Source: 66-474 sp035547895
GTDB lineage: Bacteria; Pseudomonadota; Gammaproteobacteria; Xanthomonadales; Rhodanobacteraceae
DNA length: 12,729 bases
Direction of reading: 5' to 3'
Assembly (NCBI GenBank): GCA_035547895.1
Contig: DASZTT010000235.1
Location: 1-12,729 of the forward strand
Under the pieces are notes generated by a model. It was not told the DNA's origin and searched no databases. It saw only the letters and a program-made list of their open reading frames with translations. Below, piece after piece: positions 6,277-12,729 of the stretch. The translations under genes were made by a program, and so were the position numbers. The number at the start of each line of letters is the position of its first letter. The first letter of the stretch is position 1.

Positions 6277-7343
6277 CGCCGACCGCGGACGACGATTTCC
6301 GCCCGCCGTGGTGGTTGCGCAGCCCGCACCTGCAATCGATGCTGGCGTCGAGTTCGCTGCGCCGCCTGCTGCGCGGCAAGCGCGCGCGGCGCCTGCAGCG
6401 GGACGCCGAATGGGTGACGCTGGACTGCGGCGACGGCGTGCGGCTGACCGGCTGCCGCACCGTGCAGAACGTCGCGCCGCGCGCCCGCGGACTCGCGGTG
6501 CTGTTCCACGGCTGGGAAGGCAGTACGCGCTCCACGTACGTGCTGCAGAACGGTGCGCGCCTGCTGCAAGAAGGCTGGGACGTGTTCCGGCTCAACTTCC
6601 GCGACCACGGCGACACGCACGCGCTCAATCCGGGCATCTTCCATTCGTGCCGCATCGACGAAGTGGTGGGTGCATTGCGCGAAGTGCAGCGCCTCTATCC
6701 AGCGCGGCCGATGGTGCTCATCGGGTTTTCGCTGGGTGGCAACTTCGCGCTGCGCGCCGCATTGCGCGCTCCGGACGCGGGCATCGACCTCGCGCGGGTG
6801 ATCGCGGTGTGCCCGGTGATCGATCCGCACGCGGGTCTGTTCCAGCTCGAAAACGCGCCGCGCATGTACCACGACTATTTCATGTGGAAATGGCGGCGTT
6901 CGCTGAAGGCCAAGCAGCGCGCGTTCGCCGACGCCGAACTGTTCACCCGCCACGATCTGCGCGGGACGTTGCGCACGCTCACCGAGGCGCTGGTGCTGAA
7001 GCACACCGACTTCGGCAGCCTGGACAACTACCTGGACGGCTACTCCGTGGCCGGCGATGCCCTGGCCGGCCTGCGCGTGCCGACTTCGATCCTCGCGACC
7101 TGCGACGATCCGGTGTGCCCGGCGACCGACCTTGCGAAGATGAGCTTGCCATCGTGTGTCGAGGTGACGCTCACCCGTTACGGTGGCCATTGCGGCTTCA
7201 TCCGCAATAGCCATCTCGACAGTTGGGCCGAGGACTACATCGCCAGGAAGATTGCAGAAGCCCGCATGCCATTGGCGCCAGCCGGAGCCGCCGTTGTTGA
7301 AAACAAGGCCATCGATGGCCGAGGTGATGCTGCCAAGTGCTGA
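6273..7343 (+). CDS. YheT-type alpha/beta hydrolase (AB-hydrolase-4/UPF0017 family)
   Basis: This encodes a 356-residue serine hydrolase-fold protein. The family includes E. coli YheT and uncharacterised esterases and lipases. The N-terminus FRPPWWLRSPHLQSML is the characteristic family opening. An oxyanion-type HGWEGS follows (79-84). The nucleophile elbow is GFSLGG (151-156, S153). The probable acid is D278 or D279 in ATCDDPVCPATD, and the probable base is H306 in YGGHCGF. The ATG at 6273 overlaps the previous stop (ATGA), so the gene is coupled to the PlsC-type acyltransferase; a shared lipid or acyl-ester role is a reasonable inference. The same frame is open far upstream, but that part overlaps the acyltransferase out of frame and has no family resemblance. 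The last ~25 residues (from about 331) look like a low-complexity tail beyond the fold. Confidence 0.87.
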   Translation: MTPTADDDFRPPWWLRSPHLQSMLASSSLRRLLRGKRARRLQRDAEWVTLDCGDGVRLTGCRTVQNVAPRARGLAVLFHGWEGSTRSTYVLQNGARLLQEGWDVFRLNFRDHGDTHALNPGIFHSCRIDEVVGALREVQRLYPARPMVLIGFSLGGNFALRAALRAPDAGIDLARVIAVCPVIDPHAGLFQLENAPRMYHDYFMWKWRRSLKAKQRAFADAELFTRHDLRGTLRTLTEALVLKHTDFGSLDNYLDGYSVAGDALAGLRVPTSILATCDDPVCPATDLAKMSLPSCVEVTLTRYGGHCGFIRNSHLDSWAEDYIARKIAEARMPLAPAGAAVVENKAIDGRGDAAKC

Positions 7344-7399
7344 AGCATCCGCGGCGCCCCCGACCTCATTGCGCAGCGATCATGGACGATTCGCACGAA

Positions 7400-7405
7400 T
7401 ATAAT
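7400..7405 (+). promoter_or_regulatory. Consensus -10 hexamer (TATAAT) before the TPR gene
   Basis: A perfect TATAAT sits in otherwise GC-rich DNA 24 nt before the ATG at 7429, predicting a leader of under 20 nt. A -35 match at 16-18 bp spacing is weak (around GATCAT, 7378-7383). The ribosome site is probably GGGAAG (7419-7424). The previous gene ends at 7343 with no T-tailed hairpin between, so read-through is also possible. Confidence 0.5.
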
Positions 7406-7428
7406 CCGCGCTCGCCGCGGGAAGCCCC

Positions 7429-9519
7429 ATGCTCGAAGACCTGATCCAGTTGCACCAGGCCGGACGTTTCGCCGAAGCCGAGAACGGTTATCGCCAATTG
7501 CTTGCCGCCGAGCCGGAAAACGCCGAGGTACTCCACCTGCTCGGCATCCTGCGCGCGCAGTGCGGCGACTTGCCGGAAGCCTACGCGTTGGTCAATCGCG
7601 CCAGCGAATTGGCGCCCGACAACGCCGCCAGCCAGCACACCCTGGGCGAGATGTACTTGAGCGAAGCCAGGCTGGACGAAGCGCAACAGGCCTACGACCG
7701 CGCGCGCCAATTGAATCCCAATCTTGCTTCCGCGCATGCCGGTCTCGGCCAGGTCGCGTTCCTGCGCGGTGACATCGACGGCGCCGAAACGCATTTCCGC
7801 GTGGCGCTCCGCGCCGACGAAAACGACGTGCAGGCCTTGACCGGGCTCGGCAACGTCGCACAGTGGCGCGGCGATTCGGCGCGCGCGCTGCAGCTGTTGA
7901 CCCAGGCCGCGGGGCTGGCGCCGGGCGATGCCTTGATCCAGACCAGTTACGCGCGCGCCATGCTGGACGAAGGCATGCTCGACTTCGCCGGACGCGCGCT
8001 CGACAACGCGCTGGCGGCGAAGCCGGACTACGCGCTGGCGCAGGCCTTGCGCGCCGACCTGCACGTGCGCAAGGGTGAGTTCGCCCAGGCGCATGCGATG
8101 TTCGAATCGTTGCTTGCGCGAGGCGAACAGACCGCCGCGGCCCACACCGGGCAGGGCGACATTGCGCGTGCGCAAGGCTTGCACGACCAGGCCATCGCGC
8201 ACTATGACGAAGCCCTGCGCGCGCAGCCCGACCTGCATCACGCGGCGATTCGGCGCGCCGATTCGCTGGCCCGCAGCGGCCGTGCCCCGCAGGCCATCGA
8301 CGACCTGCGCTGGTACGTCGCCAGCCATCCGGACAGCGTCAAGGCGCACATCGGATTGGCACAACTGCTGAGCCAGACCGCCCGCTACGACGAGTCGATC
8401 GCGGTGTGGGCCGCGGCGGAAGCGCGCTGGCCCGACAACGTCAACGTGAAAGCGCAACACGCACTCACGCTCGACCAGGCCGGCCGCAGCGAAGAGGCAT
8501 TGGCCAAGGCCGAACTCGCCGCTTCATCGCCGCGTCCCGCGCTGGCCATGTTGCGTGCGCGCGGCGCATTGCTGGCGGGCGATCCCGCCGCGGCGGTGCA
8601 GCGCCTGCAGCGCATCGACGAACGCCTGCTGGAAGGCAGGCCGCTGCTGGCGCGGCGCCGGGAGCGCCTGCTGGGGCTGGCCTTCGACGGCCTCGAACAA
8701 TGGCCTGATGCCGTCGAGGCCTTCATGCGCGCACAGCGCATGGGTTCGGTGCAGCTGCCCGATCTGCCCTCGCTCGACGAAGAAACCGATGCCATGCTGC
8801 GCCAGCTCGCCGGCGAGCCCGAACTTGCCGACGCGCGCGGCACGCCGCCGGTGCTGTTGTGCGGCCTGCCGGGTTCCGGGGTCGGGCAGGTCGCGGCGCT
8901 GCTGGCCGACCAGCCCGGCTGGTTCGTGCGGCGCGAACGCTTCGAGGCGATGCCCGATTTCATCAGCGCGCCGTTCGATCCGCGGCTGCTGCAGCCGATC
9001 GACCAGGCGTCGCTGGCGGTGCTGGCTCGGCGCTACCGGCGTCCGCTCGAGCGCGCCCGGGTGCCCGAGACCACCCAGGCGGTCGATTGGTTGCCGGTGC
9101 TGGACGCGCGGATCATTCCGGCCCTCAAGCGCGCACTTCCGGGTACGCGGCTGCTGATCGTCGCCCGTGAACCGCAGGACATGCTGGTGGATTGGCTGGC
9201 GTTCGGCTGGTCGCAGGGGTATTCGATGCCCGACCCGCTGACCGGCGCGCGCTGGATGCGGCTGGCCGCCGCGCATCTGGACCTGGCTGCGCGGATGCTG
9301 CCGGCGTTCCGCGCCGATCCCGATGCGCTGCTGGCGAAGGGCGGCAGCGCGTCGCGGCGGCAATTGGGCGAATACCTGGGCTTGCGCGACGTGGCGTGGG
9401 GACCTTTGGCGCGGGGCGCGCGCCGCGGCCGGGGCGGGTTGCCGGTCTGCTTCACCGCCGGTCATGCCGCCCATTACCGCGAAGTCCTGTCGGAAGCGTT
9501 CGCCGCACTCGAAGGCTGA
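7429..9519 (+). CDS. Tetratricopeptide-repeat protein with degenerate sulfotransferase-like C-terminal domain
   Basis: This encodes a 696-residue protein with no signal peptide. About ten to twelve TPR-like helical hairpins span residues 1-440, for example AGRFAEAENGYRQLLAAEPE (11-30), ARLDEAQQAYDRARQLNP (80-97) and QGLHDQAIAHYDEALRAQP (249-267). TPR arrays act as protein-binding scaffolds. The C-terminal part (about 473-696) follows the layout of TPR-fused sulfotransferases: a strand and loop PPVLLCGLPGSGVGQ (473-487), a second strand LPGTRLLIVAREPQDM (570-585), and a final helix HYREVLSEAFAALEG (682-696). In active enzymes the first loop is usually PRSGTT and binds the phosphosulfate of PAPS. 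Here the arginine is glycine and the threonines are V485 and G486. The serine expected after the second R-x-P is also not evident. The domain is therefore probably inactive or binds another ligand. The gene appears to be transcribed alone. Confidence 0.8.
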   Translation: MLEDLIQLHQAGRFAEAENGYRQLLAAEPENAEVLHLLGILRAQCGDLPEAYALVNRASELAPDNAASQHTLGEMYLSEARLDEAQQAYDRARQLNPNLASAHAGLGQVAFLRGDIDGAETHFRVALRADENDVQALTGLGNVAQWRGDSARALQLLTQAAGLAPGDALIQTSYARAMLDEGMLDFAGRALDNALAAKPDYALAQALRADLHVRKGEFAQAHAMFESLLARGEQTAAAHTGQGDIARAQGLHDQAIAHYDEALRAQPDLHHAAIRRADSLARSGRAPQAIDDLRWYVASHPDSVKAHIGLAQLLSQTARYDESIAVWAAAEARWPDNVNVKAQHALTLDQAGRSEEALAKAELAASSPRPALAMLRARGALLAGDPAAAVQRLQRIDERLLEGRPLLARRRERLLGLAFDGLEQWPDAVEAFMRAQRMGSVQLPDLPSLDEETDAMLRQLAGEPELADARGTPPVLLCGLPGSGVGQVAALLADQPGWFVRRERFEAMPDFISAPFDPRLLQPIDQASLAVLARRYRRPLERARVPETTQAVDWLPVLDARIIPALKRALPGTRLLIVAREPQDMLVDWLAFGWSQGYSMPDPLTGARWMRLAAAHLDLAARMLPAFRADPDALLAKGGSASRRQLGEYLGLRDVAWGPLARGARRGRGGLPVCFTAGHAAHYREVLSEAFAALEG

Positions 9520-9550
9520 GGCGTTCGCTTTCCCATAACAAGATTCGGGC

Positions 9551-9575
9551 TAAGCTCGATGGTTCCGGTACGGAG
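9551..9575 (+). promoter_or_regulatory. Candidate -10 box and RBS of the dehydrogenase pseudogene
   Basis: TAAGCT (9551-9556) could be a -10 hexamer, with a poor -35 such as TTTCCC (9529-9534) 16 bp upstream. GGAG (9572-9575) lies 7 nt before GTG 9583, which favours that start over the ATG at 9559, which would have no ribosome site. Confidence 0.35.
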
Positions 9576-9582
9576 AACCGTC

Positions 9583-10694
9583 GTGCCCCGGTCGTTGCGA
9601 GCAGCGTGGCTTGTTTCCGCAGGGCTGGCCTCCCTGGCCGGCGCCACTTCCGCGGCGCCGCCGCTGCACAACCTTAAAGTGCCCGCGGGTTTCCACGTTT
9701 CGATCTACAGCGATCGGGTGCCGGACGCGCGCGAGATGGCGCTGGGTACCCGCGACACCGTGTTCGTGGGTTCGATGCGCGAAGGCAAGGTGTACGCGCT
9801 GACCGGCATGGACAGGAACGGCCGCGCGGAACACGTGTACGTGATCGCGAAGGATCTGGAAATGCCGGTCGGCGTCGCCTTCCACGACGGCGCGCTGTAC
9901 GTGTCGGCGGTCAGCAGGATCCTCGAATACCCCGGCATCGAAGCGCACCTCGCCGATCCGCCGCAACCCGTCGTCGTCACCGACAAGCTGCCGGGCAAGA
10001 CACACCACGGCTGGAAGTTCATCGCGTTCGGTCCCGACGGCAAGCTGTACGTGCCGATCGGCGCACCCTGCAACATCTGCAACCCCGGTCCCGATTTCGC
10101 GAAGATCATCCGGATGAACGCCGACGGCAGCGCTTGGCAGACCATCGCCACCGGCATCCGCAATTCGGTCGGCTTCGACTGGCAGCCCGGCACGCACGCG
10201 TTCTGGTTCACCAACAACGGCCGTGACCTGCTTGGCGATGATGAGCCCGACGACACCTTGAACCGCGTCGACAAGCCGGGCGAGAACTTCGGTTATCCGT
10301 ATTGCCACGCCGGCAACGTGGCCGATCCCCAATTCGGCAAGGGCCATTCGTGCAGCGAATTCGCGCAACCTGCGCTGCGCCTCGGCGCGCACGTGGCCTC
10401 GCTGGCATGCGCTTTTACGTGGGCCGGATGTTCCCGGCCGCGTACCAAGACGCGCTTTTCATCGCCGAACACGGTTCATGGAACCGTTCACGCAAGGCCG
10501 GCTACCGTGTGGTGGCAGTGCACGTTGGCAAGGATGGCAAGGTCTCGGGATCGCAACCGTTCCTCACCGGCTTCCTGGATGGACAGACCACCCTGGGACG
10601 CCCCGCCGACGTGCAGCCGTTGCGCGACGGCAGCCTGCTGGTTTCCGATGACGACAACGGCGTGATCTATCGGGTGACTTACGACGGGAAGTGA
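9583..10694 (+). pseudogene. PQQ-dependent sugar (sorbosone-type) dehydrogenase, frameshifted
   Basis: This encodes a glucose/sorbosone-dehydrogenase-family beta-propeller, normally periplasmic and PQQ-dependent, oxidising sugars or aldoses. An N-terminal signal peptide is visible (RSLRAAWLVSAGLASLAG then ATSA-AP). Family blocks include HHGWKFIAFGPDGKLYVPIG (nt 10003-10062), NICNPGPD, GIRNSVGFDWQPGTHAFWFT and ENFGYPYCHAG. In the first frame the protein runs to GAHVASL (10384-10404), then turns into arginine-rich nonsense ending at 10665. The expected continuation GMRFYVGRMFPAAYQDALFI then EHGSWNRS is in the +2 frame from 10404 and runs to the stop at 10692-10694. CTGGCATG at 10402-10409 where CTGGGCATG is expected implies one missing G. 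Repaired, the protein would be about 370 residues. A sequencing or assembly error is an alternative to a real mutation, since both halves are well conserved. Confidence 0.85.
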
Positions 10695-10699
10695 GCACG

Positions 10700-11329
10700 A
10701 TGCAACTCCGCAGCGACAGTTTCAGGAACAACGCCGCGATTCCGGCGGCGTTTGCGTTCGGCAAGCCCGGCGATCGCGGCGAGCACTGCGTGCTGTCGGG
10801 GAACCGCAATCCGCACCTGGCGTGGCACGACGCGCCTGCCGACACCAAATCGTTCGCGCTGGTCTGCATCGACGGCGACGTGCCCAGCCGTGGCGACGAC
10901 GTCAACAAGGAAGGCCGCACGGTGCCCGCCGATTTGCCGCGGGTCGATTTCGCGCACTGGCTGATGGTCGACATCCCGCCGGCCTGCAACGCGATCGCGG
11001 AAGGTGCGTGCAGCGACGGCGTCACGCCGCACGGCAAGCGCGAGCCGCACGGTCCCGCGGGGTCGCGCCAGGGCCGCAACGATTACACGGGCTGGTTTGC
11101 CTCCGATCCCGACATGGCCGGCGAATACCTCGGCTACGACGGCCCGTGCCCGCCATGGAACGACGCGCTGCTGCACCACTACTGCTTTCGCGTGTACGCG
11201 CTGGATGTCGCGCGGCTGGACCTGCCGCAGCCGTTCGGCTGGGCGGAACTGCAAGCCGCGCTGCGCGGTCACGTATTGAGCCAGGCCGAAATCATCGGCA
11301 CCTACAGTTTGAACCCCGCCGTGCAGTGA
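10700..11329 (+). CDS. YbhB/YbcL-family Raf-kinase-inhibitor-like (PEBP) protein
   Basis: This encodes a 209-residue protein of the phosphatidylethanolamine-binding family, whose bacterial role is largely unknown. The ligand-pocket elements are visible: CIDGDVP (56-62), FAHWLMVDIP (84-93) and GYDGPCPPWND (145-155) followed by LLHHYCFRVYALD. The N-terminus MQLRSDSFRNNAAIP matches the usual family opening, so ATG 10700 (with GTGAG just upstream) is preferred. GTG 10691 is an in-frame alternative that adds three residues and overlaps the preceding stop as GTGA. At 209 residues it is longer than E. coli YbhB. The extra length lies around residues 63-82 and 106-145. No signal peptide is evident. 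It is tightly coupled to the broken dehydrogenase gene, so it was or is translated downstream of it. Confidence 0.9.
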   Translation: MQLRSDSFRNNAAIPAAFAFGKPGDRGEHCVLSGNRNPHLAWHDAPADTKSFALVCIDGDVPSRGDDVNKEGRTVPADLPRVDFAHWLMVDIPPACNAIAEGACSDGVTPHGKREPHGPAGSRQGRNDYTGWFASDPDMAGEYLGYDGPCPPWNDALLHHYCFRVYALDVARLDLPQPFGWAELQAALRGHVLSQAEIIGTYSLNPAVQ

Positions 11330-11353
11330 CACGGCCCACCCAGGAGAAGCAAG

Positions 11354-11728
11354 ATGAACCAGGACATGAGCAACGAACAGGCACGCAACGGCGCACACGA
11401 GCGCATCGAGCGCACCGCCACCCGCGTGAAGGAAGGCACGTCCAGCGCCGTCAGCGGCGCCAAGGAAAAGTTCGATGCCGCCGCCGATCGCGTGGAGTCC
11501 GGCTTGCATCGCGCCACCGACGCCAGCGCCCGTGGTGCCGAGCGCGCCGCCGACAAGGCCGGCGAATGGCGCGACCGCGGCGCCGAAATCGCTTCGCGCG
11601 CGCGCGAACGCGCCGACGACGCGATGGACAACGTGCGCGAGTTCGTGCGCGAAAAGCCTGTGCAGTCGGTGGCGATCGCACTGGCGGCCGGCTGGCTGCT
11701 CGGCCGCCTGCTTGGTCCGCGCCGCTGA
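11354..11728 (+). CDS. DUF883/ElaB-YqjD-type membrane-anchored protein
   Basis: This encodes a 124-residue tail-anchored protein. Residues 1-100 are highly charged and Ala/Arg/Glu-rich with heptad-like spacing (for example ADRVESGLHRATDASARGAE), predicting a long amphipathic helix or coiled coil. Residues 102-119 (PVQSVAIALAAGWLLGRLL) form one C-terminal membrane segment ending in GPRR. This is the layout of E. coli YqjD/ElaB, which bind ribosomes at the inner membrane in stationary phase. Whether this copy does so is inference. AGGAG (11342-11346) precedes ATG 11354 by 7 nt. It is the first of three closely spaced small membrane-protein genes, only 24 bp after the PEBP gene, so all may share a transcript. 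Confidence 0.85.
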   Translation: MNQDMSNEQARNGAHERIERTATRVKEGTSSAVSGAKEKFDAAADRVESGLHRATDASARGAERAADKAGEWRDRGAEIASRARERADDAMDNVREFVREKPVQSVAIALAAGWLLGRLLGPRR

Positions 11729-11760
11729 ACGCGTGAACTGAGCGAGCCAGGAACGACATC

Positions 11761-12249
11761 GTGGGCGTGGACACGGAAGAGCGCGCCGAGGATGCCTCGG
11801 CCCGCAACAGTGGCGCCGAGACCGCTCCCGCATTCGGCGCGGTGTTCACCGCCGGCGCGGACCTGGTGCAGGCGCTGCGGCGGGTCGCGACGGCGCTGGC
11901 GGCCTTGCTCGCCAGCGAAGTGCGCGTGTTGCGCGCGAGTGCCGCGGTGGTGTTCCTCGGCAGTGTCGCGCTGGTCGCGTTCTCCGTTTCGCTGTGGGCG
12001 TGCGCGGTCGCGTTGATCGGCTGGGCGTTCGTCAAGGCCACCGGTTCGGTCGGCATCGCGCTGGGATTGCTGGTGGTGCTGCACCTGATCCTGGTGACCA
12101 CGCTGTGGCTCGCGATCAAACGCGCGATCCGTCACGCCAGTTTCCCGGCGACGCGCATCGAGCTGCGTGCGCTGCGCGATGAACTGCGCGGACACGTCGA
12201 GCGTTTCCAGCACGCTTCCGCGTCGTCCGAGCGGGAGAAGACGCCGTGA
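11761..12249 (+). CDS. Phage-holin-family/YqjE-like membrane protein
   Basis: This encodes a 162-residue protein that starts with GTG 11761, with AGGA about 7 nt upstream. A short acidic N-terminus (to about residue 25) leads into an amphipathic stretch, then two membrane segments, about 60-90 (ASAAVVFLGSVALVAFSVSL onward) and 96-118 (SVGIALGLLVVLHLILVTTL). A basic helical tail (119-150) follows. The two-helix hairpin with flanking amphipathic helices is that of the holin-like YqjE family. Its position between a YqjD-like and a YqjK-like gene supports the assignment and argues against a real phage holin, since no phage genes are nearby. Its stop overlaps the next start (GTGA at 12246-12249). 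The molecular function is unknown. Confidence 0.8.
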   Translation: MGVDTEERAEDASARNSGAETAPAFGAVFTAGADLVQALRRVATALAALLASEVRVLRASAAVVFLGSVALVAFSVSLWACAVALIGWAFVKATGSVGIALGLLVVLHLILVTTLWLAIKRAIRHASFPATRIELRALRDELRGHVERFQHASASSEREKTP

Positions 12250-12500
12250 CTTACCTGCGCACCTTGAAGGAACGCCAGCGCGCACTGGCCGCCAGCCGGC
12301 TCGCGCGGAACGAGTTGCGCGGGGCGGTCGGCGAGGTGATCGATGCGTACCAGGCGCATCCCGTGCCGGCTTTGGCGAGCGCCGCGGTGCTGGGCCTCCT
12401 GCTGGCGCAATTGCGCATCGGCAGCGGCGTCGTCCGCACCGGCATGCGCATCGCCAGCGGTCCTGCCTGGCACTTGATCCGGCAATACCTCGCCATCTGA
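12246..12500 (+). CDS. Small YqjK-like membrane protein
   Basis: This encodes an 84-residue protein. GTG 12246 overlaps the preceding TGA, so translation is probably coupled. The N-terminal third is basic and helical (LRTLKERQRALAASRLARNE), followed by one hydrophobic stretch at about 39-56 (PVPALASAAVLGLLLAQL) and a weakly hydrophobic tail. I assign it as YqjK-like mainly from its place as third gene after DUF883 and holin-like genes, as in the yqjDEK order of enterobacteria. Sequence similarity to YqjK itself cannot be judged here. The last codons lie inside an 8-bp hairpin that may end the transcript. Confidence 0.7.
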   Translation: MTYLRTLKERQRALAASRLARNELRGAVGEVIDAYQAHPVPALASAAVLGLLLAQLRIGSGVVRTGMRIASGPAWHLIRQYLAI

Positions 12501-12508
12501 ATGGCGAG
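12489..12508 (+). terminator. Perfect hairpin at the end of the yqjDEK-like operon
   Basis: CTCGCCAT (12489-12496) pairs exactly with ATGGCGAG (12501-12508) around the loop CTGA, which includes the TGA stop. There is no downstream T tract, so it is not a canonical intrinsic terminator. It may instead protect the 3' end or contribute to partial termination before the next gene. Confidence 0.35.
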
Positions 12509-12516
12509 CGCAAGAC

Positions 12517-12522
12517 TAAACT
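12517..12522 (+). promoter_or_regulatory. Candidate -10 hexamer for the right-edge gene
   Basis: TAAACT lies just after the hairpin and 36 nt before the ATG at 12558. The -35 region at correct spacing (CATCTG, 12494-12499) is a poor match and falls inside the hairpin. A GGGG (12543-12546) may serve as ribosome site. Confidence 0.25.
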
Positions 12523-12557
12523 GACGGCACGCCAATCGTGCAGGGGTAAAAGCCAAC

Positions 12558-12729
12558 ATGCCGCCGCCGATCTCGCTTCCGACGCCTGCCCAGATCGCCG
12601 CCCGCAAGCTGTCGAACAAATCGCCGCGGCCGGCCGGCGGCAAGAAGAAGCGTCCGACCTCTTCGGAACGCCGCCGCGACCGGCGCCTGCGTGCGCTGCG
12701 CCTGCCGCTGACGGTGCTGATGCTGCTGG
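12558..12729 (+). CDS. N-terminus of an unidentified probable membrane protein, cut by right edge
   Basis: Starting at ATG 12558, the frame is open for 57 codons to the window end. The first ~45 residues are Pro-, Lys- and Arg-rich (KLSNKSPRPAGGKKKRP, then SERRRDRRLRALR). They are followed by the start of a hydrophobic stretch (LPLTVLMLL), as in a cytoplasmic tail before a membrane anchor. Bitopic envelope proteins such as penicillin-binding proteins can begin this way, but nothing visible identifies the family. Coding is supported by codon composition matching its neighbours and by a clear intergenic space with a possible promoter and ribosome site. Confidence 0.5.
   Translation, partial: MPPPISLPTPAQIAARKLSNKSPRPAGGKKKRPTSSERRRDRRLRALRLPLTVLMLL

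Noticed and set aside
6066..7214. 382-codon minus-strand frame opposite the hydrolase
   Set aside because: His/Arg/Ala-rich composition and no recognisable domain; the plus-strand gene has an intact catalytic triad.
8524..9474. 316-codon minus-strand frame opposite the TPR gene
   Set aside because: Compositional shadow in GC-rich DNA, with no motif or start context.
10302..10403. The second dehydrogenase frame as a separate gene starting at ATG 10302
   Set aside because: Its first ~34 residues are an out-of-frame reading of the conserved upstream frame; only the part from 10404 resembles the family, so it is the 3' half of a frameshifted gene.
11761..12249. A true phage holin indicating prophage remains
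   Set aside because: No endolysin, integrase or structural phage gene is nearby, and the gene order matches the housekeeping yqjDEK-like arrangement.

Overview
The window is high-GC, densely coding bacterial DNA. It looks chromosomal and most resembles a gammaproteobacterium of the Xanthomonadales (Lysobacterales), probably near Rhodanobacteraceae. The clues are the GC-rich codon use with frequent GTG/TTG starts, a bacterial phenylalanine hydroxylase, a DUF883/holin-like/YqjK-like trio, and an intergenic nested palindrome whose ends read TCGTCATTCCGG/CCGGAATGACGA. The taxonomic placement is inference from recall. No tRNA, rRNA, CRISPR array, transposase or phage gene is visible.

Layout. (1) Positions 2-2986 hold the 3' part of a long exported-type BNR/Asp-box beta-propeller protein, cut by the left edge. 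(2) Positions 3052-4399 hold a Xre/MbcA/ParS-type antitoxin followed by a RES-domain toxin. The two genes are 244 bp apart, and the gap contains a hairpin over the antitoxin stop codon and a ~110-bp nested palindromic element. (3) phhA (phenylalanine 4-monooxygenase, 5402-4512) lies on the minus strand, convergent with the toxin gene and divergent from the next operon. (4) Positions 5533-7343 hold a PlsC-type acyltransferase translationally coupled (ATGA) to a YheT-type alpha/beta hydrolase. (5) Positions 7429-9519 hold a TPR protein with a C-terminal domain resembling a degenerate sulfotransferase, behind a consensus TATAAT. (6) Positions 9583-10694 hold a sorbosone-dehydrogenase-like gene broken by an apparent one-base deletion near 10404, followed at once by a PEBP/YbhB-like gene (10700-11329). 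(7) Positions 11354-12500 hold three small membrane-protein genes resembling yqjD-yqjE-yqjK. (8) A new gene starts at 12558 and runs off the right edge.

Most of the window is ordinary core or near-core genome. The accessory-looking part is the toxin-antitoxin locus with its inserted palindrome. The best items for a second look are the split architecture of that locus, the frameshifted dehydrogenase, the sulfotransferase-like domain lacking its expected cofactor-binding residues, and a CxxCH motif in the beta-propeller protein. I did not find a convincing wholly new multi-gene system.
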